Source of the DNA: Opitutaceae bacterium
GTDB lineage: Bacteria; Verrucomicrobiota; Verrucomicrobiia; Opitutales; Opitutaceae
Assembly (NCBI GenBank): GCA_016711225.1
Contig: JADJTK010000009.1
Span: 248,001 to 312,000, forward strand
Reading direction: 5' to 3'
Length of the DNA: 64,000 nt
The position numbers were made by a program, and so were the translations under genes. A model generated the notes under the pieces. That model saw nothing but the letters and a program-made list of their open reading frames with translations. It was not told the DNA's origin and did no database searches. Below, one piece after another: positions 23,855-34,832 of the stretch; the first letter of the stretch is position 1, and each line of letters opens with the position of its first letter.

Positions 23855-24939
23855 ATGCATACCCAGATTTTCAACGAGTTGCTCAAGCTCGGTGTCGAGA
23901 CCGGCGCGAGCGACTGCATCATCAAAACCAACAAGGTTGGCTATCTGCGCATCAGTGGGCGCCTCAAACCGGTGGATATGGAGCCGGTGCCGCGGCATAT
24001 CATCCAGGCCTTCGTGGACGAGTATGTGCCGTTCGTCTTCAAACCGCAGTGGGATACCGACGGGCAGATCGACTTCGCTTACATGGCGGAAAACATCGGT
24101 CGTTTCCGCGTCAACGCCTTCCAGCAGCGTGGCTCGATCTCGGTGGTCTTCCGTCACATCAAGAGCCACATCCCGCAGTTCAGTGACCTGAACCTCCAGG
24201 CCGAACGCCTGATCAAGCTGGCCCAATACAAGGACGGGTTGGTGCTGGTCTGCGGCCCGACCGGCTCGGGCAAGAGCTCGACGATGGCTTCGATGCTCAA
24301 CTGGATCAACCAGAACATGGAGCGCCACGTGGTGACCATGGAGGATCCGATCGAATTCACTTTTCAGGATGGCAAATCGATCTTCAACCAGCGCGAGATC
24401 GGCATCGACACCCCGAGCTTCGGGTTGGCAGTGCGCGCGGTGCTGCGCCAGAACCCGGACATCATCCTCATCGGCGAAATGCGCGACGCCGTCTCGCTGG
24501 AGACGGCCATCTCCGCCGCCGAGACCGGCCATTTGGTCGTCACCACGCTGCACTCGGCCAATGTGCAGCAGTCGTTGAACCGTATTTTCGAGTTCTTCCC
24601 GCACGAACAACGCATGAGCAGATCCGCCGGCAACTCTCGGCGGTGCTCCGTGGGGTCGTCTGCCAGAAGCTGATCCCGGCCCTGGAGGGCGGCGGGCGTT
24701 ATGCCGCCCAGGAAGTGCTCATGGTGGATTCGACCGCCAAGAACCTCATTCTGGAAGGTCACTTCGACAAGGTGCAGTCGCTGCTGGAGGCCACGACCGA
24801 ATCCAACTCGGTCTCGTTCAACAAGGACATCTTCCGGCTCATCAAAGAGGGCAAGATTGCCAAGAGTGACGGTCTCAAGTTCTCGCCGAATCCGCAGTCG
24901 CTGGAGATGAACCTGAAGGGCATCTTCATCCGGACTTGA
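23855..24939 (+). CDS. pilT: PilT-like twitching motility/retraction ATPase, with one frameshift
   Basis: A type IV pilus retraction ATPase of the GspE/PilT family; such hexamers drive pilus disassembly. Visible are the N-terminal PAS-like part (DCIIKTNKVGYLRISGRLKP), Walker A GPTGSGKSS, the Asp box (VTMEDPIEF) and Walker B region (PDIILIGEMRD), and the His box TTLHSANVQQ. After FFPHEQR the frame breaks at about 24614: the frame starting there reads MSRSAGNSRR to a stop at 24673, while the neighbouring frame gives IRRQLSAVLRGVVCQKLIPA and continues to 24939. One missing G (CGCATGAG for CGCATGGAG) restores a 361-residue protein. The family is highly conserved, so a sequence error is more likely than a true lesion. 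No other pilus genes are adjacent. Confidence 0.85.
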
Positions 24940-25474
24940 GCGAGGGCAGGGGGATCGGCTCCCAGGTTTTCCGTTTTTGAACGATCGCCGGCGCCGCGCT
25001 GGCGGTCCTGCTCGGCGGGTTCACCGTTTACACGCACCGCATGCTCGGGGGCAGCCTGTTTGAACTGGCCTGTATTTCGGAGCGAGGGAGTTTTGTCGCG
25101 AACCTGTTCATGCGGGGCAGAGCGCCGATCATCAGTGGTGGTATGGAGTCGGGTACACATTCTGGAACTTAGCCCGCGTTCCGTTCTGCTGTTTCCTCGC
25201 GGTACTTACCGGTGCGGGCGCACGATGGTGGCTGAACAGCCGCCGCGCGAAGGCGGCCGCCGCAGTTTCGGTGACACGTTGAAACGCACTCTGGCTGCGC
25301 CGGGAATGCGAACGGAGCCGGCTCGTTTTTCGCGCAATTAGTCGGTTTTGCGCGGCCGCCAGGGTACAAGAACGCGACGTTTCCGACCTCGTGGGCGGCG
25401 TTTCGCCCAAACCCGCCCTGAAGTTCGGACTTGGTTTTTGGAGCCCCGGCCCTTTCCTCAACCCTTTCTCACAC
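24940..25474. other. Gap between pilT and fabD with no credible gene
   Basis: These 535 bases hold no gene that I can support. A short open stretch at 24981-25172 reads as a hydrophobic segment (IAGAALAVLLGGFTVYTHRM) but follows directly on a stop codon and has no start before position 25041. It may be the remnant of a membrane protein. The fabD promoter should lie towards the right end. Confidence 0.45.
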
Positions 25475-26383
25475 ATGTCACTCGCCCTTATTTTTTCCGG
25501 TCAAGGAGCGCAGAAGGTCGGCATGGGCAAAAGCCTCGCCGACAATTCGCCCACCGCCGCGCGGCTCTACGCCCGCGCCAATGAGGTTCTCGGCTGGGAC
25601 TTGGCCAAGACCTGCTTCGAAGGCCCCGACGAATTGCTCGTGCCCACTCGCGTCTGCCAACCGGCGCTCTTCGTTCACGGCTACACGCTCTATTCTCTCC
25701 TCCAGGAGCAGGGCCGTCTGAATGATCTGACCACGGTCCTGGGCCTGAGCCTGGGCGAGGTCACCGCGCTGACCGTCGCTGGAGTCTTCGATTTTGACAC
25801 CGGCCTGCGCGTGGTCGCCGAACGCGGTCGCCTCATGCAGGTGGCCTGCGAGGCCACCCGTGGCGGCATGGCCAGTATCATCGGAGAGGATTTGGCCAAG
25901 ATCACCGACCTCTGCCATGAGTTCGACATCGAGGTCGCCAATCTCAACTGCCCGGGCCAAGTCGTCGTCTCCGGCGAGAAGACCAAGGTCGACGCCTGTG
26001 TGACCGCCGCCAAGGAGCGCGGCATGAAAAAGGTGATCTCGCTCAACGTTGCCGGCGCCTACCACAGCCGCCTGATGGAACCGGCCCGCGCCGAGTTCGC
26101 CCAGTTCCTCCAAGGTGTGTCGTTCAACGCCCCGCGCGTGACGGTGCTCACCAATACCACCGGCAAGGCCGTCTCCGATCCCGCCGCGATCCGCGAGGCC
26201 CTCATCAAGCAGGTCGTCTCCCCCGTACGGTGGGAGGAATGCATGCGCGAAGCGGCCGTGCTCGGCGCCTCCGAATTTTGGGAGTGCGGCCCGGGTGCCG
26301 TCCTCGTGGGCCTGGCCCGTCGCATCAATCGCGAATGGCCGACCCGTACCTTCAACGAATTTCCCGATCTCTCCGCGGCCTGA
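25475..26383 (+). CDS. fabD: Malonyl-CoA:ACP transacylase
   Basis: A 302-residue FabD from the ATG at 25475; the upstream extension of the frame lacks family similarity. It loads malonate onto acyl carrier protein for fatty acid synthesis. Motifs: SGQGAQKVGMG near the N-terminus, the nucleophile elbow GLSLGEVTAL, and the catalytic His in NVAGAYHSRLM. The residue before the Ser motif is Leu where most FabD have His (GHSLGE); the catalytic His is separate, so activity is still expected. It lies 23 nt upstream of lepA, apparently co-transcribed. Confidence 0.93.
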   Translation: MSLALIFSGQGAQKVGMGKSLADNSPTAARLYARANEVLGWDLAKTCFEGPDELLVPTRVCQPALFVHGYTLYSLLQEQGRLNDLTTVLGLSLGEVTALTVAGVFDFDTGLRVVAERGRLMQVACEATRGGMASIIGEDLAKITDLCHEFDIEVANLNCPGQVVVSGEKTKVDACVTAAKERGMKKVISLNVAGAYHSRLMEPARAEFAQFLQGVSFNAPRVTVLTNTTGKAVSDPAAIREALIKQVVSPVRWEECMREAAVLGASEFWECGPGAVLVGLARRINREWPTRTFNEFPDLSAA

Positions 26384-26406
26384 CGCCCGGCCGACCCCCA
26401 GCCCGC

Positions 26407-28206
<1,800 letters not shown>

Positions 28207-28219
28207 CCGGAAGAATTCC

Positions 28220-29509
28220 ATGTTCAGCTTCCTCATGACCCAGTCCGCCCGGGCGCGGCGCGATGCCAAGAACTGGCTCGAGGTGGCCGACAAGGTCTTC
28301 CACTACCGGCGCGACGAGCTGTCCGAGCCCGACCTGCAGGCGCTCAATCAGCGCCGCGAGGAGCTGCGCGCGCGGGTGCGTGGCAAGGCCGACGCTGCCC
28401 AGATCAAGCTGGGCATCGAGGCGTTGGAGCAGGCCCTGCATCGCACTGGCGGCCGCGTGTATCCGAAGGGAGCGATGGCCGACAACGTCGAGTTCTTCCT
28501 CGCGGCCTCGATCATCATCCTGGGCATCCGCGCCTTCTTCGTGCAGCCCTTCAAGATCCCGACCAACTCGATGTGGCCGACCTATTTCGGGATGAAGCAC
28601 GAGGTCTATGCGGAACCCGCACAGGCTCCCGGGGCGGTGGCGCAGATTTTCCGGCTGGCGGCCTTCGGGGCGACGCGCCGTGAGGTCGTGGCACCGACCG
28701 CGGGCGAGTTGCGGATCCCGTTCCAAGCGGGCGAGAGCCGCATCACGGTGCCGGCCGGACTGGTACCCGGGCGCAAATGGCTGGTGGTTCCGACCACCGT
28801 CAAGGAGTACACGCTGTTCATCGGCGAGGAGCCCGTGCGTTTTCGCGTGCCGGCCGACTTCGATTTCGACACCCTGGCAATCGAGGCGTTTTTCGGGGGC
28901 CAATACCGCGGTGCCGAAACGATGATGGCGCTGCAGAAGGCAGGAAAACTGGGCGAAAAGTTCTACACCATCCAGGATCGCAGCTCGCGGAAGAGCGTGC
29001 GCACCCATCTGCTTGGGACCGGGAAGACGGTGCGCAGCGGCGAGATTGCGCTTAGCTTCGATGTGCTTACCGGCGACCAACTCTTCGTCGACCGGTTCAG
29101 CTACAACTTTTTCAAACCCGAGGTGGGGCAGGGGTTCGTGTTTCGCACCGGCAACATCAAAGGCATCGGTCAGGACCAGTACTACATCAAGCGGCTCGTG
29201 GGCACGCCCGGCGACACGCTGCAGATCAAGGAGCCGGTATTATTGCGCAATGGCAGTGCTAACACCGGGGCCGAGGCCTTCGATCTCAACGCCAAGCGCG
29301 CCGGCCTGTATCGCGGCTACCAAGCCTCCGGGTTGCTCGCGGCCGGCCAGCTAGTGACCGTCCCCAAGGACGAGTACTTCGCCCTCGGCGACAATTCCTA
29401 CAACAGTGCCGACGGCCGAGTCTGGGGTTTCGTGCCGGCCAAGGATGCCATCGGTCGGCCGTTGTTCATCTATTATCCGTTCACCAAGCGCTGGGGACCG
29501 GCGCGCTGA
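28220..29509 (+). CDS. lepB: Signal peptidase I with an N-terminal cytoplasmic extension
   Basis: This peptidase removes signal peptides from exported proteins, which suits a neighbourhood full of them. At 429 residues it is longer than typical LepB. About 90 charged, helix-prone residues (RARRDAKNWLEVADKVFHYR) precede a single membrane segment at about 91-108 (FFLAASIIILGIRAFFVQPF). The catalytic Ser is S117 (PTNSMWPT) and the Lys is K324 (YYIKRLVGTPGD); box E is GDNSYNSADGR. The 200-residue insert between Ser and Lys (about 121-310) has no recognised domain. No second membrane helix is evident at the C-terminus. Confidence 0.93.
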   Translation: MFSFLMTQSARARRDAKNWLEVADKVFHYRRDELSEPDLQALNQRREELRARVRGKADAAQIKLGIEALEQALHRTGGRVYPKGAMADNVEFFLAASIIILGIRAFFVQPFKIPTNSMWPTYFGMKHEVYAEPAQAPGAVAQIFRLAAFGATRREVVAPTAGELRIPFQAGESRITVPAGLVPGRKWLVVPTTVKEYTLFIGEEPVRFRVPADFDFDTLAIEAFFGGQYRGAETMMALQKAGKLGEKFYTIQDRSSRKSVRTHLLGTGKTVRSGEIALSFDVLTGDQLFVDRFSYNFFKPEVGQGFVFRTGNIKGIGQDQYYIKRLVGTPGDTLQIKEPVLLRNGSANTGAEAFDLNAKRAGLYRGYQASGLLAAGQLVTVPKDEYFALGDNSYNSADGRVWGFVPAKDAIGRPLFIYYPFTKRWGPAR

Positions 29510-29863
29510 GTGGGTGTTTGCTAGGCGACGGTTTTTGCCTGGCGGATGATCCGTTTGGCCAGGTTCACCGGAACACTCGCCACAAGCGCGGACGTTTTCC
29601 CTTGGAGGGCGAGGTTTTGCCCGAGCCGGTTGTGGGATGGGCGCGGTGAACCGGAAGATTGGCGCCCGCGCGAAGCGGCAGATTCGGGCCTCGGCCAGGA
29701 GCTAGAACCTGAAGGTTGTCCCCCGTCTTCTGGATCCAGCCATCTGCCGCACAATAAGCGTTATGTCTAATCAAGGTGGGCGCCGATTCTGCTTCACCAT
29801 TTGCTCAAAACGCCGAATCCATTCTTCCCCGCCAAGTCCAACCGTGCATGCTCCCAATCGCGC
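29510..29863. other. Gap between lepB and malQ
   Basis: This 354-bp gap contains only short frames on both strands without family resemblance, including one of 77 codons on the minus strand (29521-29754) that I do not accept as a gene. The malQ promoter should lie here; no convincing -35/-10 pair or terminator stem was seen. Confidence 0.4.
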
Positions 29864-31426
29864 ATGAGCTCTCCCTCCGCTGCTCCGCTCTTCAACTGGC
29901 TCGACCACCGCGCCGCCGGCGTCCTGCTTCATCCCACTTCCTTTCCCGGACCCTACGGCATCGGAACGCTCGACTCCAACGCCGCGCGTTTCCTCGATTT
30001 TCTCGCCCGCTCCGGCCTCCGCTACTGGCAGGTTTGCCCGCTGGGCGCCACCGGTTACGGCAACTCGCCGTATCAGTCCTTCTCGGCCTTCGCCGGAAAT
30101 CCCTACCTGATCGATCCGGCGCCGTTGCTGGCTGCCGGGCTGCTCCAACCGCCTGAATTGACCAAGCTGGCCGCGTTGCCCGCTGATCGCGTCGACTTCG
30201 GCGGTATCTGGCAGCTCAAATGGCCCGTGCTCCTGGCCGCTGCGGAACGTTTCCAGGCTAAACCCGTCACCTTGCCCTACGGCGACTTCGCCGAATTCTG
30301 CGCCGCTCAGGCCCATTGGCTCGACGACTACGCGTTCTTCCTCGCTCTGAAGGACCACCATGCAGGTCGGCCCTGGTGGGAATGGTCCGCCGAGCTGCGC
30401 AACTTCGAGCGCGCGACCAAATCCCCACTGCGCCGCACTTTGGCGGCCAAGATCTTCGCCCACCAATTCCTCCAATACCTCTTCTTCGGCCAATGGCGGC
30501 AGCTGCGCGCCCGGGCGGCCAAGCTCGGGATCCAGATCGTGGGCGACGTGCCCATCTTTGTCGCCCTCGACAGCGCCGACGCCTGGGCGAACCCGGGGCT
30601 CTTCCTGCTCGACCCGGCCACCCGGCGCCCGACCTTCGTGGCCGGCGTGCCGCCCGACTACTTCTCGGCCGACGGTCAGCTCTGGGGCAACCCGCTTTAC
30701 GATTGGCCCGGTCATCAACGCACTGGTTACGATTGGTGGCGTCGCCGGATGGCGGCGACGTTCGAACTGTGCGACGTGGTCCGAATCGACCATTTCCGTG
30801 GCTTTGAGAGCTACTGGGCGGTGCCCGCCGGCTCGCCCAACGCCCGCAAAGGCAGCTGGGAACAGGGGCCGGGTCTCGAGCTCTTCTCCGTGCTACGGGC
30901 CGCCTTTCCACAGGCCAAGATCATTGCCGAGGATCTCGGCGTGCTCACCCCCGAGGTCATGGCCCTGCGTGAGGCCACCGGCTTGCCCGGCATGTCGATC
31001 TTCCAGTTCGCCTTCGGCGGCGACGCCAAGAACCTCTATCTGCCGCACAATCACACGCAGAACAGCGTGCTCTATCCCGGCACCCACGACAACGACACCA
31101 CGCGTGGTTGGTATGCCGCGGCCGATGAGAAGACCCGTGACCATGTGCGCCGCTATTTCCGTGTCAGCGGCGCCGAGATCTCCTGGGATTTCATCCGGGC
31201 TGCCTACGCCTCGCCGTGCCGCCTGGCCATCTTCGCGCTGCAGGATCTGCTCAACCTCGATACCTCTGCGCGCTTCAACACCCCCGGTCTGCCCGACGGC
31301 AACTGGGAGTGGCGCTACCGCCCCGAGCAGCTCGAGGGACTTGAACGCAACACCGCGCCCTATCTCCGTGAATTGGGCGAGCTCTACGGGCGGTTGCCGA
31401 CGCCGGAGAGGAAACCCAAAGCGTAG
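29864..31426 (+). CDS. malQ: 4-alpha-glucanotransferase (amylomaltase), GH77
   Basis: MalQ transfers alpha-1,4-glucan segments between chains in maltodextrin or glycogen metabolism, in the cytoplasm. The ATG at 29864 gives 520 residues (MSSPSAAPLFNWLDHRAAGV). The GH77 catalytic residues are the nucleophile D309 in VVRIDHFRGF, acid/base E356 in IIAEDLGVLTPE, and D409 in GTHDNDTTRGW. The N-terminal signature GYGNSPYQSFSAFAGNPYL is also present. It stands alone, convergent with the ole cluster. Confidence 0.95.
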   Translation: MSSPSAAPLFNWLDHRAAGVLLHPTSFPGPYGIGTLDSNAARFLDFLARSGLRYWQVCPLGATGYGNSPYQSFSAFAGNPYLIDPAPLLAAGLLQPPELTKLAALPADRVDFGGIWQLKWPVLLAAAERFQAKPVTLPYGDFAEFCAAQAHWLDDYAFFLALKDHHAGRPWWEWSAELRNFERATKSPLRRTLAAKIFAHQFLQYLFFGQWRQLRARAAKLGIQIVGDVPIFVALDSADAWANPGLFLLDPATRRPTFVAGVPPDYFSADGQLWGNPLYDWPGHQRTGYDWWRRRMAATFELCDVVRIDHFRGFESYWAVPAGSPNARKGSWEQGPGLELFSVLRAAFPQAKIIAEDLGVLTPEVMALREATGLPGMSIFQFAFGGDAKNLYLPHNHTQNSVLYPGTHDNDTTRGWYAAADEKTRDHVRRYFRVSGAEISWDFIRAAYASPCRLAIFALQDLLNLDTSARFNTPGLPDGNWEWRYRPEQLEGLERNTAPYLRELGELYGRLPTPERKPKA

Positions 31427-31577
31427 GTTCAGCGATCCGTGCCGCGTCCTGTCAGCCAGGACGCCGACCGGGCCGAGGCCACCTCGCCGCGGTGGACTAC
31501 ATCAATCAGCCAGCCGCGCCGCCGGGGCTCATCCGGAAGCGTGTGCGAGCATGCTACCTACGAACTCGTACCGCTCT

Positions 31578-32444
31578 TCACCGCGCCAGAAATTCGGCGA
31601 TGCGCGGGATCAGCTTATCGCCGGCATCCTCGAGCACGTAGTGTCCGGCGTTCGCGTAGTACTCGATCTCTGCATGCGAACAAACGCTCTTCCAGCGATT
31701 GAGGAAATGCTCGGTGAAACAGAAGTCGTGACCGCCCCACCCGATCAAAATCGGTTTGGCCCGCAGCCATGCCAGATCGGTGCTGATCTGCTGCATGATG
31801 GCGCGGCTCGGATGATCCTGCTCCATGGGGATGTCGCGGATGAATCCGTGCACCGCCACCCGCGAGCTCCAGTTAGGATACGGTGCCAGGTAGCCGGCGC
31901 GCACCGCCGGCGAGAGTGGCTTGGTCACCGTCATGGTTGTGGCCGGGCGGACAAAGCCGTTGAGTCCGCGCACAATCAAGGCGCCGAGCACGCGTGAACG
32001 GCACAGCGCGATTCGGCCCGGGATGTTCACGTCGGGGAACGCCGCGGTGTTCATCAACACGATCTTGCCGGTGATATCGGCGGCCCGCGTGGCCACTCCC
32101 ATGCCGATCGCGCCACCCCAATCGTGCACCACGAGGTGGATGCGCTTCAGCCCCAGATGGGCGATGAGCTTCTGGATGTCGGCGACGCGCCGTTCGAGCC
32201 GGTACGGATAATCCTCCGGCTTGTCCGATAGGCCCATGCCCACGTGGTCCGGTACGATGCACCGCATGCGCCCGCGCAGGGCGAGCACGACGTTGCGGAA
32301 GAGGAACGACCACGTCGGGTTGCCGTGGAGCATCAGCACGGCCTCGTCGGTGCGCGGGCCCTCGTCGAGATAGTGCATCCGGATGCCGGCGCCCACCTCG
32401 AGAAAGTTCGATTCGAACGGATATTCGCTGCGCCAGTTTTCCAT
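31578..32444 (-). CDS. oleB: Alpha/beta hydrolase of the OleB / haloalkane dehalogenase-like type
   Basis: A 288-residue alpha/beta hydrolase. The oxyanion motif is LHGNPTWSFL, the nucleophile elbow VVHDWGGAIG (Asp, not Ser, as in dehalogenase-like members), and the C-terminal His lies in NAGHYVLEDAGD. OleB-type proteins act on beta-lactones made by OleC in long-chain olefin synthesis, decarboxylating them to cis-olefins. Assignment as OleB rests on this Asp-type active site and on the position 2 nt after oleA; haloalkane dehalogenase is the alternative by sequence alone. An in-frame ATG at 32453 would overlap oleA. No oleC or oleD lies downstream. Confidence 0.72.
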   Translation of the reverse strand: MENWRSEYPFESNFLEVGAGIRMHYLDEGPRTDEAVLMLHGNPTWSFLFRNVVLALRGRMRCIVPDHVGMGLSDKPEDYPYRLERRVADIQKLIAHLGLKRIHLVVHDWGGAIGMGVATRAADITGKIVLMNTAAFPDVNIPGRIALCRSRVLGALIVRGLNGFVRPATTMTVTKPLSPAVRAGYLAPYPNWSSRVAVHGFIRDIPMEQDHPSRAIMQQISTDLAWLRAKPILIGWGGHDFCFTEHFLNRWKSVCSHAEIEYYANAGHYVLEDAGDKLIPRIAEFLAR

Positions 32445-32446
32445 GT

Positions 32447-33481
32447 TCAACATTCCAGAACGAGCATCACGCAATTGATTCCGCTGCCGATACCCAGCAG
32501 CCCGACACGCTGTCCGGTGGTGATGAACCCGGATTCCCGTGCCTGCGCCAAAGTAAACGGCAACGCCACCGAGCCGGTGTTGCCGAAGTTCTCAAAGGTT
32601 GAAAAGTCCTTCGCCGCATCCAGTCCGAGGGTCTCGTAGAGTCGGCGGCGGTGCATCACCCCGACCTGGTGACAGACGAAGCGGTCGAAATCCTTCTCCG
32701 TGTAACCGAGCTCGCGGCCGAGATCGCCCCAGGTCAGTCGCGCGGTTTCCACGCCCGCGACGAGCAACTGCTCGGAGTCGGTCTGCATGGCGAGCGCCTC
32801 ACCCTCGGCGCGATCGCCCATGCAAAGCGCGCTGTGTTCGCTGGCCGCCCGCGCTACGCCGCCGACCAGTCGCGGGCTGCCCGCTGGCGCCAGATCGCGA
32901 TGACAAAGCACCGCTGCCACCGCGCCTGAGCCGATGGTGAGATTGGCGAAGTACGGTTTGATCTGCTGCCGATCGAGCGGGCTGGTGCACAGCCGGCGGA
33001 TCGTCTCCTCGACGAGAGGGCCGCCGTTCTCCCCGCAGGCAACGATGCCCGCGCGAATCTGGCCCGACTCGATCATGCCGCCAAGCAGCGTGCAGGCGTT
33101 GAGGAACCCGAGACAGGCGTTGGAGAGGTCGAGCACCTGCATCTGGGCCGGGAGCCCGGATTCACGGTGCACGAAGGCCGCCGTCGCCGGCTCCAGCATG
33201 TCGCGCGACACCGCACCATGGACGAGCATCTCCAGCGCGGCCACCGGCACGGTGGTCTTCGCGAGCGCCGCACGTACGGCCTGGGCGCTGGCCTGGGAGG
33301 GGCGCGTACCCGGTTCCCAGAAACGCCGCTCTTTGATACCTGTCATGAGCTCCAAGCGGCCAAACGGCAGCTTGAGTCGCTCGTAGAGGGGGCGCAGCCG
33401 CTCCTCCAAAGCCGCCGAGGTCAACACGACCGGAGGCAGCGCGGTGGCTAGGGATTCGAGAACGACGTTCTTGAAGCGCAT
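32447..33481 (-). CDS. oleA: OleA-type thiolase, acyl-CoA head-to-head condensing enzyme
   Basis: A 344-residue thiolase-superfamily protein, close to FabH in fold. The nucleophile is C123 (LSNACLGFLNA), with His in CHQVGVMHRRR and Asn in ENFGNTGSVAL. SRDMLEPATA places a Glu (E97) exactly 26 residues before the Cys, the spacing of the catalytic Glu117/Cys143 pair of Xanthomonas OleA, which FabH lacks. OleA condenses two fatty acyl-CoAs to a 2-alkyl-3-ketoacid, the first step to very long-chain olefins. It sits between a FabI-like reductase (4 nt upstream) and oleB, so acyl supply and condensation are probably co-expressed. Confidence 0.8.
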   Translation of the reverse strand: MRFKNVVLESLATALPPVVLTSAALEERLRPLYERLKLPFGRLELMTGIKERRFWEPGTRPSQASAQAVRAALAKTTVPVAALEMLVHGAVSRDMLEPATAAFVHRESGLPAQMQVLDLSNACLGFLNACTLLGGMIESGQIRAGIVACGENGGPLVEETIRRLCTSPLDRQQIKPYFANLTIGSGAVAAVLCHRDLAPAGSPRLVGGVARAASEHSALCMGDRAEGEALAMQTDSEQLLVAGVETARLTWGDLGRELGYTEKDFDRFVCHQVGVMHRRRLYETLGLDAAKDFSTFENFGNTGSVALPFTLAQARESGFITTGQRVGLLGIGSGINCVMLVLEC

Positions 33482-33485
33482 CGGG

Positions 33486-34298
33486 TCAGCTTCTCGTCTC
33501 CGGACGCATGGCGAGCCGGATGACCTCTTTGTCGAAGTAGTTCATCCCGAGGCCGGCATCGACGACCATCGTGGTGCCGTTGATGCCGCTGGAGCGCGCG
33601 CTGAGCAGGAACAGCGCGGCATTGGCCACCTCCTGCGTCTCCAAATTGCGGCGGCGGAAGGTCAGCTTTTCGGCGTAGAGGTAGCTCTCGACATAGCCCG
33701 GGATGCCCGAACTGCTGGCGGTTTTCAGCGGACCGGCGCCCACGGCGTTGAACCGCACCTCGGTGTCCGCGCTAAACGACTTGGCGAGGTTGCGCACGAT
33801 ACCGTCGAGCGCGGCCTTGATCGGCGACATGTAGCCATAGTTTTCCGCCGTCACCAGCAGCGAGGAGATGCCCATCGCCACCACCGAGGCGTCGGGGGCC
33901 AAGTACGGTTTGAAGGCCCGGGCCAGCTCGACCAGCGAGAAGGCCGAGATCGTGGTGGCCTGCAGAAAATCGGCACGCTTGGTCTCATGGAACGGCTTGA
34001 AACCCTCCGCGTAGTTGGCGAAGGCCACCGAGTGCACGATGCCGTGGACCGGTCCGAACTTCGGGCCCACCTCGGCCGCCAGCGCGTCGCAGGCGCCGTC
34101 GCGTTCGAGATCGCACACGAAGACCGGGGCCGTCGGAGCCAACTTCTGCACCTCGGTGCGGCGTTTTTCCGAATGCACGCTGTAGAGCACGCGGGCACCT
34201 TCGGCTTCGAGCGACTTCGCCACATGCCAGGCGACGCTCTTCTTGTTGGCCACACCGGCGACGAGCACCGTCTTGCCGGCCAGTCCCAGGAAACTCAA
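33486..34298 (-). CDS. FabI-like enoyl-ACP reductase (SDR family), TTG start
   Basis: The start is a TTG at 34298 preceded by GGAGG at a good distance; it overlaps the stop of the dehydratase gene (TTGA). The 270-residue protein shows the FabI-type NAD motif GVANKKSVAWHVAKSLEAEG and Y154-x6-K161 (NYGYMSPIKAAL), then FNAVGAGPLKT and INGTTMVVDAG. It should reduce enoyl-ACP in fatty acid elongation. The first active-site Tyr of classical FabI (ten residues before Y154) is Ile here, so substrate or inhibitor behaviour may differ. Cluster position suggests it supplies saturated chains for OleA or for general lipid synthesis. Confidence 0.8.
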   Translation of the reverse strand: MSFLGLAGKTVLVAGVANKKSVAWHVAKSLEAEGARVLYSVHSEKRRTEVQKLAPTAPVFVCDLERDGACDALAAEVGPKFGPVHGIVHSVAFANYAEGFKPFHETKRADFLQATTISAFSLVELARAFKPYLAPDASVVAMGISSLLVTAENYGYMSPIKAALDGIVRNLAKSFSADTEVRFNAVGAGPLKTASSSGIPGYVESYLYAEKLTFRRRNLETQEVANAALFLLSARSSGINGTTMVVDAGLGMNYFDKEVIRLAMRPETRS

Positions 34299-34741
34299 GT
34301 TGCACCTCCGGGGGTCTTCCAGGCCACGGCGAAGTCGACACTGAGCACGCGCTTGTCGCCTGATTTGATGCTGCCCGCCATCATGGTGAAGCCGCCCACG
34401 ATTTCTTTGATCTTGGTAGTGATCTCGATCGTTTCGCCCGGGAATACCGGGTTGCGGAAGCGAACGTCGCTCACCCGGGCCAGCAGCGGCACCCCACCCT
34501 GCTCCCCTGCCCCGGCGGCCTTGGCGCGGCGCGCCATCAAGAGGGCGCCGGTCTGGAAAACCGCCTCGCACAGCAGCACGCCCGGCGTGATCGGCTGGCT
34601 GGGATAGTGCCCACGGTAGAAATCCTCGTCGGCGCGGAACGTGCGCCGGGCCACCAGGGAGTCGGCCGTCTCGCTGACGATTTCGTCGACAAAGAGGAAC
34701 GGCGGGCGGTGCGGGATGAGATCGGTGACGGAGTCGGACAT
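34295..34741 (-). CDS. FabZ-like 3-hydroxyacyl-ACP dehydratase
   Basis: A 148-residue hotdog protein. LIPHRPPFLFVDEI and the active-site stretch RGHYPSQPITPGVLLCEA are typical of FabZ; the catalytic pair H45 and E59 is 14 residues apart, as in known FabZ. It removes water from 3-hydroxyacyl-ACP. It begins the lipid cluster dehydratase-reductase-OleA-OleB and overlaps the reductase gene by 4 nt. FabZ proper or a cluster-specific paralogue cannot be separated without the rest of the genome. Confidence 0.85.
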   Translation of the reverse strand: MSDSVTDLIPHRPPFLFVDEIVSETADSLVARRTFRADEDFYRGHYPSQPITPGVLLCEAVFQTGALLMARRAKAAGAGEQGGVPLLARVSDVRFRNPVFPGETIEITTKIKEIVGGFTMMAGSIKSGDKRVLSVDFAVAWKTPGGAT

Positions 34742-34832
34742 GGCGGGAGGTGAAGGGCGAGAAGCTAGAGGGAGAACCTCCCCCGCGGAAAGTCTTACTT
34801 TCGCCCGTTGCGCAGCTCCGCAGTTCGGGCTG

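Noticed and set aside
25060..25341. Small plus-strand frame between pilT and fabD
   Set aside because: No ribosome-binding site, no family resemblance and low-complexity Arg/Ser composition.
29521..29754. 77-codon minus-strand frame downstream of lepB
   Set aside because: Its C-terminal part is mildly protein-like but no start signal or domain can be supported.
32447..33481. FabH (KAS III) for fatty acid initiation
   Set aside because: The Glu 26 residues before the Cys and the neighbouring OleB-like gene fit OleA better.
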